DNA of 64,000 nucleotides from the NCBI GenBank assembly GCA_965213885.1, contig OZ243919.1, forward strand, positions 2,108,001-2,172,000, in the 5' to 3' direction. A model generated the notes under the pieces. It saw only the letters and a program-made list of their open reading frames with translations. It did not search any database and was not told where the DNA came from. Position numbers and translations under genes: made by a program. Source of the stretch: VYFG01 sp965213885 (lineage in GTDB: Bacteria; Pseudomonadota; Gammaproteobacteria; Arenicellales; Poriferihabitantaceae). Of this stretch, positions 8,818-17,795 are shown piece after piece (the first letter of the stretch is position 1; each line of letters begins with the position of its first letter).

Positions 8818-10101
8818 TCAGGGCATTTCCGATGCGCCGGGAGCGGCGTCGGAGTACAGTGGAAACCGACGGCACAGTGCAACGACTTCCTCACGCACCC
8901 GGTCCACCACGGACTCGTCACCCATGTTGTCCAGAAGATCGCAAATCCAGCCGGTGATCTGTTTCGCCTCCTCCACCCCGAAGCCACGCGTGGTCATGGC
9001 CGGGGTGCCGATCCGCAGACCGCTGGTCACGAATGGAGAACGCGGGTCGTTGGGCACGGTGTTCTTGTTCACCGTGATGTTGGCCCGGCCGAGTGCCGCG
9101 TCCGCATCCTTCCCGGTGATGTCCTTGCTGATCAGGTCGAGCAGGAACAGGTGATTGTCGGTGCCTCCAGAAACGATGTCGAATCCACGCGACTGGAATA
9201 CCTCCACCATCGCACGGGCATTGTCCAGAACCTGCTGCTGGTAGTCCCGGAATCCGGGCTCCATGGCCTCCTTGAAGGCGACCGCCTTGGCGGCGATCAC
9301 ATGCATCAGCGGTCCGCCCTGGGTGCCCGGAAAAACCAGGGAGTTCAGTTTCTTGGTGATGTCATCGTTGGCCTTGGCAAGGATCATGCCTCCCCGGGGA
9401 CCCCGCAGGGTCTTGTGGGTGGTGGTGGTCACCACGTCGGCGACGGGCACCGGGTTGGGATAGTGGCCAGTGGCAACCAACCCGGCGACATGGGCCATGT
9501 CCACGAACAGGTACGCCCCCACGCCGTCGGCAATGTCCCGGAACCGTTGCCAGTCCATGATGCGCGAGTAGGCAGAGAAGCCGGCTACGATCATCTTCGG
9601 TCCGTGTTCTGCCGCCAGCCGTTCGACCTCGTCGTAATCCACTTCTCCCGTGCCGGTATTGAGCCCGTACTGCACCGCATGATAGATCTTGCCGGAGAAG
9701 TTCACGCTGGCACCATGGGTCAGATGCCCGCCATGGGCCAGGCTCATGCCAAGCACGGTCTCGCCGGGTTCCATCAGTGCCATGTAGACAGCCGCATTGG
9801 CCTGGGAGCCTGAATGCGGCTGCACGTTGACGTAATCCGCGTCGAACAGTTCGCAGGCACGGTCAATGGCAAGCACTTCCGCCTGGTCGACGAACTCACA
9901 ACCACCATAATAACGTTTTCCGGGATAGCCCTCGGCGTACTTGTTGGTCATCTGGCAGCCCTGCGCCGCCATGACGCGCGGGCTGGTGAAATTTTCCGAG
10001 GCGATGAGTTCGATGTGGTGCTCCTGGCGACCGGCCTCGTCCCGGATGGCCGCGGCGAGCTCCGGATCGAATTCCGCGATGGATTGTTGCTTGTCAAACA
10101 T
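8818..10101 (-). CDS. glyA: Serine hydroxymethyltransferase
   Basis: A 427-residue PLP enzyme of the cytosol that interconverts serine and glycine and charges tetrahydrofolate with a one-carbon unit. Diagnostic stretches are NKYAEGYPGKRYYGGCE, VNVQPHSGSQANAAVY, and VVTTTTHKTLRGPRGG, which carries the PLP lysine. Length is usual for the family. It stands alone on the minus strand with about 190 bp of spacer upstream. It connects to the gcvTHP operon at 49305-53773, which breaks down glycine for the same folate pool. Confidence 0.97.
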   Translation of the reverse strand: MFDKQQSIAEFDPELAAAIRDEAGRQEHHIELIASENFTSPRVMAAQGCQMTNKYAEGYPGKRYYGGCEFVDQAEVLAIDRACELFDADYVNVQPHSGSQANAAVYMALMEPGETVLGMSLAHGGHLTHGASVNFSGKIYHAVQYGLNTGTGEVDYDEVERLAAEHGPKMIVAGFSAYSRIMDWQRFRDIADGVGAYLFVDMAHVAGLVATGHYPNPVPVADVVTTTTHKTLRGPRGGMILAKANDDITKKLNSLVFPGTQGGPLMHVIAAKAVAFKEAMEPGFRDYQQQVLDNARAMVEVFQSRGFDIVSGGTDNHLFLLDLISKDITGKDADAALGRANITVNKNTVPNDPRSPFVTSGLRIGTPAMTTRGFGVEEAKQITGWICDLLDNMGDESVVDRVREEVVALCRRFPLYSDAAPGASEMP

Positions 10102-10290
10102 TTCGGTGATTCTCTGATATCGGATTGGGATTTGGATTACTGCTCGGATCTGTCGGCTATGACCGGTCCGGAGAGCAGGCGTCCGATTCTATCCGTCCCG
10201 GAGCGGCTTGAATAGTAAAGAATAATTGATGCGAGCCCAAGGCCGGCCCCCGTCAGCGGTGCCGGTCGGCGCAAGCGTACCCTCCCAGCA

Positions 10291-11880
10291 TCATTTTACA
10301 GTGATCCGCCCATCAAGTTTCGGCGTGTACGGGCGGCGGGCGGCGAGGTACTCGGCCACGACATCCGCCATATCCGGACCGAAATCATAGGCATCCCTGG
10401 CGTTTTTCTCGAAGACCGCGTAGCCGTCTCCACCGCCGCGCAGGAAGCTGTTCGAGACAACGCGGTATGTCCTGCCCGGGTGGATCGGAACCCACTGACT
10501 GTCCTCCATGACCTCGACATCAAGGATCCGTCTCTCGTCCGCGCCCCCTGACAGGGTGAAGCTGTAGCGGAGCCCCGCGACCTGAGGGAAGCGGCCATGA
10601 CCCTCCTCGACCCGGCTGACCCCGGCCTCGAGTGCCACCACGATGTCGGCACCGGTGAGCGAGAATCTCGACAACAGGTTCTGGAACGGAAGCACGGTGA
10701 GTACCTCACCCATGGTAATCGGGCCCTGGTCGATCGAGGCCCGCAGACCGCCGCCATTGGTGATCGCAATTTCGGCGCCGGACTGCTTCATGTGCGCCAG
10801 CAGCGCATCGGCGACGAGATTGCCCATCTCGCATTCCCGGATACGGCAATGCTCGGGGCGGCCGTCAATCAGGGCACTCGCCTCGCCAACGACCCGGTTG
10901 CGGATTTCGGCGAGCGGCGCCGCCAGGGCGGCAATTCGTGCCTTCAGCGCATCGTCCTCGGGCACCGTACGGTCCATCAGGAGCGGCTCGCCCGTCGCCT
11001 CCGTAATGGCGCCGTGATCGTCGAAGCTGACGTCGAGCCGTCCGAGATACTTTCCGTAGGCATAGGCCTGAACGATGGCGGTACGCCCGCCGTCCGGGCC
11101 GGTGACCCAGGTCGGATAGGGGCCGCTTGCCCTGTCCGAGGTGTTCGAAAGAAAGGTGTTCGTATGGCCGCCGACGATCACGTCGATGCCCCCGACCATC
11201 GCTGCAATCTGCCGGTCCAGCGCGTAGCCGGAATGCGAAAGGACGATGATGCGGTCAATGCCCTGCCCGGCGAACCGCTCGATTTCCCTGCGGACCGCCC
11301 CGACCGGGTCGGTGAATCTGATTTTCGGGCCCGGTGAGGAGATCTCGGGCGTATCCACGGGCGTCAGACCAATGAGCCCATAGCGCAAGCCCCCCCGCCG
11401 GACCACCGTGGAGGGCATCATGACGTCCGCGAGTGCGGGTTCCAGAGTTACATCGGCGTTGGACATCAGCACCGGGAACCGGACCGCGTCCATGAAGCCT
11501 CGGAGTACTTCCGGACCGTCGTCGAATTCATGGTTGCCCACGGTCATGGCATCGTAGCCGAGCGTGTTCATCATCTCGGCGGCGACCTTTCCCTTGTACC
11601 AGGTGTAGAAAAGGGAGCCCTGGAACTGATCCCCCGCGTCGACAAGCAGCGCGCCCGGCGCATCCGCGCGCGCCGTCCGGATGGCCGTAGCCAGGCGGGC
11701 ATACCCGCCGAAGCATTTTCCGGCCGCGCCGTCCTTGGCCGAACAGTTGCTGTCATACCGGTTGATCGGCTCGACGCGGGAATGAAGATCGTTCGTGTGC
11801 AGGATCGTCAATGTCTCGGCGCGGACGCCGGCGACAAGGAGCAACGCGATAACGGCGAACAGGAGGCCTTTGAAATTCAT
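10291..11880 (-). CDS. Periplasmic 5'-nucleotidase / UshA-CpdB family metallophosphoesterase
   Basis: A 529-residue exported hydrolase. The signal peptide (LLFAVIALLLVAGVRA) precedes the metal-binding motifs of the calcineurin-like domain: ILHTNDLHSR, VDAGDQF, TVGNHEFDDG, VLSHSGY and VGGHTNTF. The C-terminal substrate domain has AITNGGGLRASI and NSFLRGGGDGY. It should release phosphate and nucleosides from extracellular nucleotides or sugar nucleotides. It starts 43 bp downstream of tgt on the same strand and may be read from the queA-tgt transcript. Exact substrate is not deducible. Confidence 0.88.
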   Translation of the reverse strand: MNFKGLLFAVIALLLVAGVRAETLTILHTNDLHSRVEPINRYDSNCSAKDGAAGKCFGGYARLATAIRTARADAPGALLVDAGDQFQGSLFYTWYKGKVAAEMMNTLGYDAMTVGNHEFDDGPEVLRGFMDAVRFPVLMSNADVTLEPALADVMMPSTVVRRGGLRYGLIGLTPVDTPEISSPGPKIRFTDPVGAVRREIERFAGQGIDRIIVLSHSGYALDRQIAAMVGGIDVIVGGHTNTFLSNTSDRASGPYPTWVTGPDGGRTAIVQAYAYGKYLGRLDVSFDDHGAITEATGEPLLMDRTVPEDDALKARIAALAAPLAEIRNRVVGEASALIDGRPEHCRIRECEMGNLVADALLAHMKQSGAEIAITNGGGLRASIDQGPITMGEVLTVLPFQNLLSRFSLTGADIVVALEAGVSRVEEGHGRFPQVAGLRYSFTLSGGADERRILDVEVMEDSQWVPIHPGRTYRVVSNSFLRGGGDGYAVFEKNARDAYDFGPDMADVVAEYLAARRPYTPKLDGRITVK

Positions 11881-11923
11881 CGTATTGATCTATTGTGCGG
11901 ATGGAACATGGCGGCACCGGTTT

Positions 11924-13009
11924 CTAGGCGGCGAAGTCACGCGCGAAGGTATCAAAATCCCCGGCCGCCAGTGCTTCGCGGATTCGCTTCATGACTTTCT
12001 GGTAGTAATGGAGATTGTGCAGGGTGCACAGCCTGGCGCCAAGGATCTCGTCCTTGCGGTGCAGGTGCCGGAGGTACGAACGGGAATAGTGCCGGCACGT
12101 GTAACAGTCGCAGGAGGGATCCAGGGGGCGTGTGTCCAGCCGATACCTGCTGTTGCGGATCTTGACCGATCCCTCGCTGGTGAAGAGCCAGCCGTTGCGT
12201 GCATTGCGTGTCGGCATGACGCAGTCGAACATGTCGACACCCCGAACCACGGCATCGACCAGGTCGCGGGGGGTACCCACGCCCATGAGATAACGGGGCC
12301 GGTCCTCGGGCAGGTGCCAGGCTACGGCGTCGAGTACATCCAGCATCTCCTCCTTCGGCTCGCCCACCGACAGCCCCCCGATGGCGTAGCCGTCGAAAGC
12401 GGTCTCCCGGAGGCGGGCAAGCGACTCGAGGCGAAGGTCCGGGTACATGCCGCCCTGGAGGATGCCGAACAGCGCCCCCCCGCCGCGATAATGTGCCTTG
12501 CAACGCGCTGCCCAACGTGCCGAAAGCTCCATGGAGCGCCGGGCCTCGTCCCGGGTGGCGGGATAGCCGGTGCACTCGTCGAAAACCATGACGATGTCGG
12601 AACCCAGCACAGCCTGGATGTCCATGGACTCCTCGGGCCCGAGAAACACCCTGCTGCCGTCTACCGGCGACCGGAAAGCCACTCCCTGCTCGGTCACCTT
12701 GCGCAGTTCCGCCAGGCTCCATACCTGGAACCCCCCGGAATCCGTCAGAATCGGCCCACCCCAGTGCATGAAGTCATGCAACCCCCCGTGAGCCCGGATC
12801 ACTTCCATGCCCGGCTGCAGCATCAGGTGAAAGGTGTTGCCGAGAATGATCTGGGCGCCGGTTGCCGATACCTCCTCCGGTGTCATCGCCTTGACTGTTG
12901 CGCTGGTGCCCACCGGCATGAACGCCGGCGTCTCGATGACGCCGCGGGACAGCGTGACGCGGCCACGGCGGGCCTTGCCCGAAGTGGCGAGAAGCTCGAA
13001 TTCCATCAT
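11924..13009 (-). CDS. tgt: tRNA-guanine transglycosylase
   Basis: A 361-residue enzyme that swaps guanine-34 for preQ1 in the GUN anticodons of tRNA-Asp, Asn, His and Tyr. Visible signatures are ILTDSGGFQVWS, FDECTGYPA, GGLSVGEPKEEM, CVMPTRNARNG with the RNA-contacting loop, and the zinc site CDCYTCRHYSRSYLRHLH. Its ATG overlaps the TGA of queA in an ATGA, giving a two-gene queuosine operon. In many gammaproteobacteria yajC-secDF follows tgt; here a 5'-nucleotidase gene follows instead. Confidence 0.97.
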   Translation of the reverse strand: MMEFELLATSGKARRGRVTLSRGVIETPAFMPVGTSATVKAMTPEEVSATGAQIILGNTFHLMLQPGMEVIRAHGGLHDFMHWGGPILTDSGGFQVWSLAELRKVTEQGVAFRSPVDGSRVFLGPEESMDIQAVLGSDIVMVFDECTGYPATRDEARRSMELSARWAARCKAHYRGGGALFGILQGGMYPDLRLESLARLRETAFDGYAIGGLSVGEPKEEMLDVLDAVAWHLPEDRPRYLMGVGTPRDLVDAVVRGVDMFDCVMPTRNARNGWLFTSEGSVKIRNSRYRLDTRPLDPSCDCYTCRHYSRSYLRHLHRKDEILGARLCTLHNLHYYQKVMKRIREALAAGDFDTFARDFAA

Positions 13010-14040
13010 CTGGCCGGCTCCGCCCGCTCAAGCAGCATCGCATCTCCGTAGCTGAAGAAACGGAAGCGATTCGCCACGGCATACCGGTACATCTCCATCA
13101 CCGGATGGTAACCCGCGAAGGCGGTTGCCAATACCAGCAGCGTCGATTTCGGCAGGTGAAAGTTGGTGACCAGCGCATCCACGACGCGAAAGCGGAATCC
13201 TGGTCTGATGAACAGGTCCGTATCCCCGGAAAAGGGACAAGGCTCTCCTCCCAGGGCGGCGGTTTCAAGGGCCCTCACCGCGGTGGTGCCCACCGCAACG
13301 ACCCGTCCACCCCCATTCCCGGCCTGCCGGACCCGCTCGCAGGTCTCCTCGCTGACGTCAATCCATTCCGCATGCATGCGGTGGGTCTTCAGATCGCCAT
13401 CCTGAACCGGGAGGAAGGTGCCGGCGCCCACGTGAAGGGTCACCGTGGTCCAGCCGATGCCGTGCCCCCCGAGTTCGCGGATCAGCTCCGGGGTAAAATG
13501 CAGCCCTGCGGTCGGGGCCGCCACCGCGCCCGGCACGGCAGCATAGACGGTCTGGTAGCGCGTACCATCCTCCCGCACCGGCCTGCGGCGAATGTAGGGC
13601 GGCAACGGCACCGACCCGTGATCCCGGAACAGCCCGTCGGCAGTTCCCTTCCGGTCTACACAAAGTACATGGAAACGGCCCTCCCGCCCCTCCACGGCCA
13701 GCGTCCTGTCCGCAACCGCCAGCACCCGGCCCGGCGGCACGGGCCTGCTGGCCCGGAGTTGCGCCAGGAAACGCCTTGGCGACAGGACCCGTTCCAGCAT
13801 GACCTCTACCCTACCCCCTGAGGGCTTGCGCGCCTCGAGCCGCGCGGGCACCACACGGGTGTCGTTGGCTACCAGCAGGTCGCCCGGATGCAGTTGCTCG
13901 ATCAGGTCCCTGAAAAGCCCCTCACGCAATGCGCCGTCGCCGCCATCGCGCCAGAGCAGACGGCTTTGGTCACGGTCCGGCAGGGGATTCTGCGCGATGA
14001 GGTCCTCGGGCAGTTCGTAGTCGAAGTCGCTGATATCCAT
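13006..14040 (-). CDS. queA: S-adenosylmethionine:tRNA ribosyltransferase-isomerase
   Basis: A 344-residue enzyme that moves the ribosyl part of S-adenosylmethionine onto preQ1 in tRNA to make epoxyqueuosine. Family stretches: DFDYELPEDLIAQNPLPDRD, VANDTRVVPARLEA, AAPTAGLHFTPELI, and LHVGAGTFLPV near the middle. The frame is open for 61 more codons upstream, into the region before the divergent tRNA gene. The ATG at 14040 (MDISDFDYELP) matches the family, so the extension is left out. First gene of the queA-tgt pair. Confidence 0.97.
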   Translation of the reverse strand: MDISDFDYELPEDLIAQNPLPDRDQSRLLWRDGGDGALREGLFRDLIEQLHPGDLLVANDTRVVPARLEARKPSGGRVEVMLERVLSPRRFLAQLRASRPVPPGRVLAVADRTLAVEGREGRFHVLCVDRKGTADGLFRDHGSVPLPPYIRRRPVREDGTRYQTVYAAVPGAVAAPTAGLHFTPELIRELGGHGIGWTTVTLHVGAGTFLPVQDGDLKTHRMHAEWIDVSEETCERVRQAGNGGGRVVAVGTTAVRALETAALGGEPCPFSGDTDLFIRPGFRFRVVDALVTNFHLPKSTLLVLATAFAGYHPVMEMYRYAVANRFRFFSYGDAMLLERAEPAR

Positions 14041-14170
14041 GGCAAGGGCGGAATCCGCGGATTCTAGCGTCCGTTCCGGCGATGGCAACCATTCCGGCCG
14101 AACCCGGTGCCCTGTCGTGGGACCCGGGTTCTGTGGAATCCGCTGATTAAACTGTATATGATCGGCCCGT

Positions 14171-14257
14171 GCCGAGGTGGCGAAACTGGTAGACGCGTCA
14201 GACTCAAAATCTGATTGGGGCAACTCAGTGTCGGTTCGAGTCCGACCCTCGGCACCA
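14171..14257 (+). tRNA. tRNA-Leu (anticodon CAA)
   Basis: An 87-nt cloverleaf with acceptor stem GCCGAGG paired to CCTCGGC, a long variable arm typical of class II tRNAs, anticodon stem TCAGA/TCTGA with loop CTCAAAA (anticodon CAA, reading UUG), and the T loop GGTTCGAGTCC. The 3' CCA is encoded. A TATGAT at 14157-14162 could be its -10 element, although I see no good -35 match. Confidence 0.96.
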
Positions 14258-14346
14258 CGATCCCGGCGGCAGCACGCAGGTCCGAAGGAGCGGCCTGAAA
14301 AAGCCGCCCGGGGGCGGCTGTTCCGGTGCCTGTATTCCCGGGATTC

Positions 14347-15732
14347 TCAGGCCGCCTGTGCCGTCAGCGCACGGTCGATGGCCCCGACGATTTCGTCCAG
14401 GTCGCCCCGGCTGCAGACCAGTGCGGGGCTGAGGCAGAGGGTGTTGTTGTGCCGTGGGAAGCTGCGCACGGTGCGCCCGATCATGACACCGCTCTCGCGC
14501 AGGCAATGCGTTACCACCGCCGCGGCTACCGCCTCGTCCACGGGCTCCTTCGTCACCCGGTCCTGCACCAGTTCCGCGCCTGCGAACAGGCCCTTTCCGC
14601 GCACGTCGCCGACCATGGGGTGCTTGTCCTTCAGTTCATGGAGGAGACCCATGAGGTACTCGCCCATCTCGTTGACGTTGTCGAGCAGGTTCTCCTGTTC
14701 GATGATGCGCATGTTTTCAAGCGCCGCCGCAGGGCCCGCAGTGCAGCCGCCGAATGTGCTGATGTCCCGAAAATAATGCATCGTGTCGGACACGTCGGCG
14801 AGGAATTCGCCGAACAGATCCTCCGTGGTCACGGTCACCGAGATCGCGGCATACCCGCTGGCGACGCCCTTGGCCATGGTCACGATGTCCGGCTCGACAC
14901 CGTAATGCTGGTAGCCGAACCACTTGCCGGTCCGGCCCATGCCGCAGACCACCTCGTCCATGTGAATGAGCACACCGTATTTCCTGCAAATCTCCTGCAC
15001 GGTCTCGAAGTAGCCCTCAGGCGGCGTGATCACCCCACCCCCGGCAGTGATGGGCTCAAGGATCAGCGATCCCACCGTGTCGGGGCCTTCCCGCAGGATG
15101 ACCTTCTCGATCTCCCTCGCCGCCTGCACACCGTAGTCCGGATCGTCGCCATTCGGTGCCCGGTAGGCGAGGCAATGGGGAACCTCGACGAACCCCGGCG
15201 TGAACGGACCGTACTGATCCTTGCGCTGGAGCTGGCCACCGCTCGACAGCGCGGTGATGGTGGTACCGTGATAATCACGGTCACGATAGAGAATCTTGTG
15301 CTTCCTGCCGCCGTTCTTCAGCGCGGCGAGCTGGCGCACCAGCTTGTAGCCCTTTTCATTGGCCTCGGAGCCCGAGTTGCTGTAGTACACCCGGCTGAGC
15401 CCCGGCATCTTCTCGGTCAGTCTTTCCGCGAACATCGCCCCCGGCACGGAACCGGCGGTATTGGCGAAATAGCACATCTTCACCAGCTGCTCGCGAACGG
15501 CATCGGCGATGGACTCCCGCCCATAGCCCACGTTCACGGTCCAGACGCCGCCGGATACCGCATCCAGGTATTCCCTGCCATTGATGTCCTTCACCCTGAG
15601 GCCCTTGCCTTCCACGATCACCAGGGGGTCGGCGTTTTCCAGGGGCTTGTGCTGAATCATGTGATGCCAGACATGCGCCCTGTCTTCGTCGACTACCTTG
15701 GCGCTTTCGAGGCCGGATACTGCTTTGTTCAT
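14347..15732 (-). CDS. tpa: Class III aminotransferase, taurine--pyruvate aminotransferase type
   Basis: A 461-residue PLP enzyme. The Tpa-like signature is strong: RAHVWHHMIQHKP, LDAVSGGVWTVNVGYGRE, GLSRVYYSNSGSEANEKGYK, ILYRDRDYHGTTITALS and YGPFTPGFVEVPHC. The PLP lysine lies in MAKGVASGY. Tpa moves the amino group of taurine to pyruvate, giving sulfoacetaldehyde and alanine. No sulfoacetaldehyde acetyltransferase (xsc), tauABC or phosphotransacetylase gene is next to it. A related activity on hypotaurine or another omega-amine is therefore possible. The family assignment is firm; the substrate is inferred. Confidence 0.85.
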   Translation of the reverse strand: MNKAVSGLESAKVVDEDRAHVWHHMIQHKPLENADPLVIVEGKGLRVKDINGREYLDAVSGGVWTVNVGYGRESIADAVREQLVKMCYFANTAGSVPGAMFAERLTEKMPGLSRVYYSNSGSEANEKGYKLVRQLAALKNGGRKHKILYRDRDYHGTTITALSSGGQLQRKDQYGPFTPGFVEVPHCLAYRAPNGDDPDYGVQAAREIEKVILREGPDTVGSLILEPITAGGGVITPPEGYFETVQEICRKYGVLIHMDEVVCGMGRTGKWFGYQHYGVEPDIVTMAKGVASGYAAISVTVTTEDLFGEFLADVSDTMHYFRDISTFGGCTAGPAAALENMRIIEQENLLDNVNEMGEYLMGLLHELKDKHPMVGDVRGKGLFAGAELVQDRVTKEPVDEAVAAAVVTHCLRESGVMIGRTVRSFPRHNNTLCLSPALVCSRGDLDEIVGAIDRALTAQAA

Positions 15733-16158
15733 GAAATCACCTCTAGTCGTACCGCCGGCTCACCGGCAGATGGGGTTCGTGCACGCACTCGCAGGGTAAC
15801 ATAGCTGCTGGGAGCAGGTGCTGATAGGGCCAGATCGGGTCGTTGCACGGTGCCAGCCCGGTGGACAGGCGCCATCCCGGACGCAGGCTCCGGAGTGCTC
15901 CATTGGGTACATTTTCGCGGTTTTTTCTGTTCCTCCTGGCCCCGCGCCTCCGTGACAAGGGAATCACGGCCAAACAAACCGTTGAGGCTGCGATTCGCGG
16001 TTCCTGGCGGGGTTTGGCGGCCAATGGATTGGCGGCATGGAATCTGCCCAGATGAATCGAGCAATTCCGGCAGGGGCCTCATCCCTGTCGAGCGGACCGC
16101 CTGTCTCCGGATCAATCAACACTTCCGGGAACAGACAACCCGAGATCGATAGATTTCA
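15733..16158. other. Intergenic stretch, no gene recognised
   Basis: Lies upstream of tpa and downstream of the decayed nuclease fragment. It should contain the tpa promoter on the minus strand, but no convincing -35/-10 pair stands out. Short open frames on both strands look like noise. Confidence 0.4.
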
Positions 16159-16660
16159 TTACCAGGCTTCAGTGGGATTGGAAACATCAACCACGCAGAT
16201 CGAAATCTTCCTGTTTTCTTCCGCCGACAAGGATTCACGAAGTCTGTTTCCCAGTTCAACCTCACTGCAGGGCAGTTTGCCACTTGGTGGCGGCTGTGTT
16301 CTGTCGGCACCGAACCAGAAGACCAGAAAAATCCCATAGCCGTCAGCACGTGGATCCCGCGTATACCGGGCAATGAGTTGATCATGGATGGCATTCCACA
16401 GATCGACATGTTCGTTTTTCTTGATTTCTACCGGGACAGCAAATCCTTGACCGCCACCCACGGAAATCCGAATATCCGCCCGCTTATCTTCAGCATACTG
16501 GCCCTCAGGCTGTGCATCGACGCCCAGAGCCGCAAGACGATACTTCAGATCGGACAACAACGCATCCCTGCAGGCATTCTCATGTTTCGGACTGTCCGGT
16601 CGAACGGATCCGGGTTCAAGATTCCAGTATTGCTTGTAATCATCCGTATTGCCAATAGAT
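16159..16660 (-). pseudogene. C-terminal remnant of a protein with a PD-(D/E)XK-like domain
   Basis: The frame reads DDYKQYWNLEPGS, then ALLSDLKYRLAALGVDAQPE, RADIRISVGG, FAVPVEIKKNEH and DGYGIFLVFWFG, ending at 16159. The spacing of Asp in ADIRIS and Glu-x-Lys in VEIKK matches a PD-(D/E)XK nuclease core, a domain seen at the end of large proteins of unknown role. No N-terminal part of such a protein is present. Upstream the sequence runs straight into an unrelated ATPase fragment at about 16640-16665, so the two were probably joined by a deletion. Confidence 0.5.
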
Positions 16661-17206
16661 ATAGCTCGCCAGATCGTAATCAAAAGCGCGGGCCATCTCG
16701 GTGAATGACCAGTGGCTGACACGAATCAATTCAAACCGCCCGGCCAGGCTTTCGGTCAACCCCTGCTGCATCCGCAAGGGAGCCGATCCGAGAATCACAA
16801 CATGCAGGGAACTTCCGGCAGCCCGGTCAGCATCCCACAAGTCCTTGACTGTATCCAACCACTGGGGAATCTTCTGGATTTCGTCCAGTACCAGAACGAA
16901 ACCCTGATCGGATTGGTTGGCCTTTCCACGCGCCGCTTCCCATTTCCTGACCAACCACTCCCTGTCCCTCACACCAGCAGGCCCAATGGCCTGTTCCGCT
17001 GTATCATAAGATGGGAATGTGGGTTCTTCGGATGCCGGTTCATCCACCGGAAGGTAGTCGAACCCCAGGGTAGTTCGTCGCAATGCCTGTCTGACGAGGG
17101 TGGTCTTGCCGGTCTGACGCGGGACGGAAACGACGATCAGCCTTTCCGGACGTTACTCCAGGCGGCTGACGAGGATTCGGACGTAGTGGCGCTCATATTC
17201 AGCCAT
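16640..17206 (-). pseudogene. AAA (COG1373-type) ATPase, 5' portion only, with nonsense codon
   Basis: Read from the ATG at 17206: MAEYERHYVRILVSRLE, then a TAA (plus-strand 17153-17155) where glutamine would be expected, then RPERLIVVSVPRQTGKTTL with the Walker A (RQTGKTT). This is followed by VLVLDEIQKIPQW (Walker B) and VVILGSAPLRMQQGLTESLAGR, then SWSFTEMARAFDYDLASYIY. This is the N-terminal half of the AAA_14/DUF4143 ATPases. The DUF4143 half is missing and the frame changes into an unrelated nuclease fragment. A nonsense codon plus a 3' deletion indicates a dead gene, unless translation restarts downstream of the TAA. Confidence 0.65.
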
Positions 17207-17214
17207 CCACTCAC

Positions 17215-17250
17215 ATTACATCATTGAGTAATTTTACTCAATGATGTAAT
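17215..17250. promoter_or_regulatory. Perfect 17-bp inverted repeat with 2-nt spacer in front of the ATPase remnant
   Basis: ATTACATCATTGAGTAA (17215-17231), TT, then TTACTCAATGATGTAAT (17234-17250). It is AT-rich in a GC-rich setting and lies 9 bp upstream of the ATPase start codon on the minus strand. It could act as an operator for a dimeric repressor, a hairpin in the 5' leader of the transcript, or a recombination site. The sequence alone does not decide. Confidence 0.75.
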
Positions 17251-17795
17251 ACCACTGTTATCCAGTGATATCGCGAGTCAGGATGGCACTGACAGAACCG
17301 ACCGAAGGGATGCAACGGATTCATCCGCAGTTATTACCACGTTCCGGAAACCGCCCCTCCTGCGACATCTGCCCACGATCTTCTGCCATGTCGCAGCTAC
17401 GGGGCAACGCCTTGCACACGTTATTCGCCAACTGACAAATCCATTTCAAGGAGTGCGTTATTACTGCCCGAAGTTTTCTGCTTGCACAGGCAGCGTGGTT
17501 ACACAGGTTTGAGTATGGTGTTCCTCCCGAACTGCAGTCCTCGCCCCGTACCGGTCCTCGGACAACACGGCGCACGACCTGAAGCCGAACCAGGCACATT
17601 ACTCACCATCCGCGTTCATTTCACCGGCACTATTTCGAAACCCACGGTACGTTGGCGATCCCTCGAAAACCGAACAGCCGCCGACGTGCTCTACCGAAAC
17701 AGTTTCGTTCATGTGCTCAGATAATGATTCTTTCCTGCGATCGGAGTGCTTGCGGAGCAGAGAATCGGCCCAGTTATCCGTACAATACCACCTCC
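17251..17795. other. Intergenic stretch before uvrD, no gene recognised
   Basis: Open frames on either strand lack family signatures. The in-frame extension of uvrD back to 17652 is not similar to the family and is treated as leader. I found no convincing LexA box (CTGT-N8-ACAG). Confidence 0.4.

Noticed and set aside
15729..16115. 128-codon minus-strand frame upstream of tpa.
   Set aside because: No homology or coding bias; probably spans the tpa promoter region.
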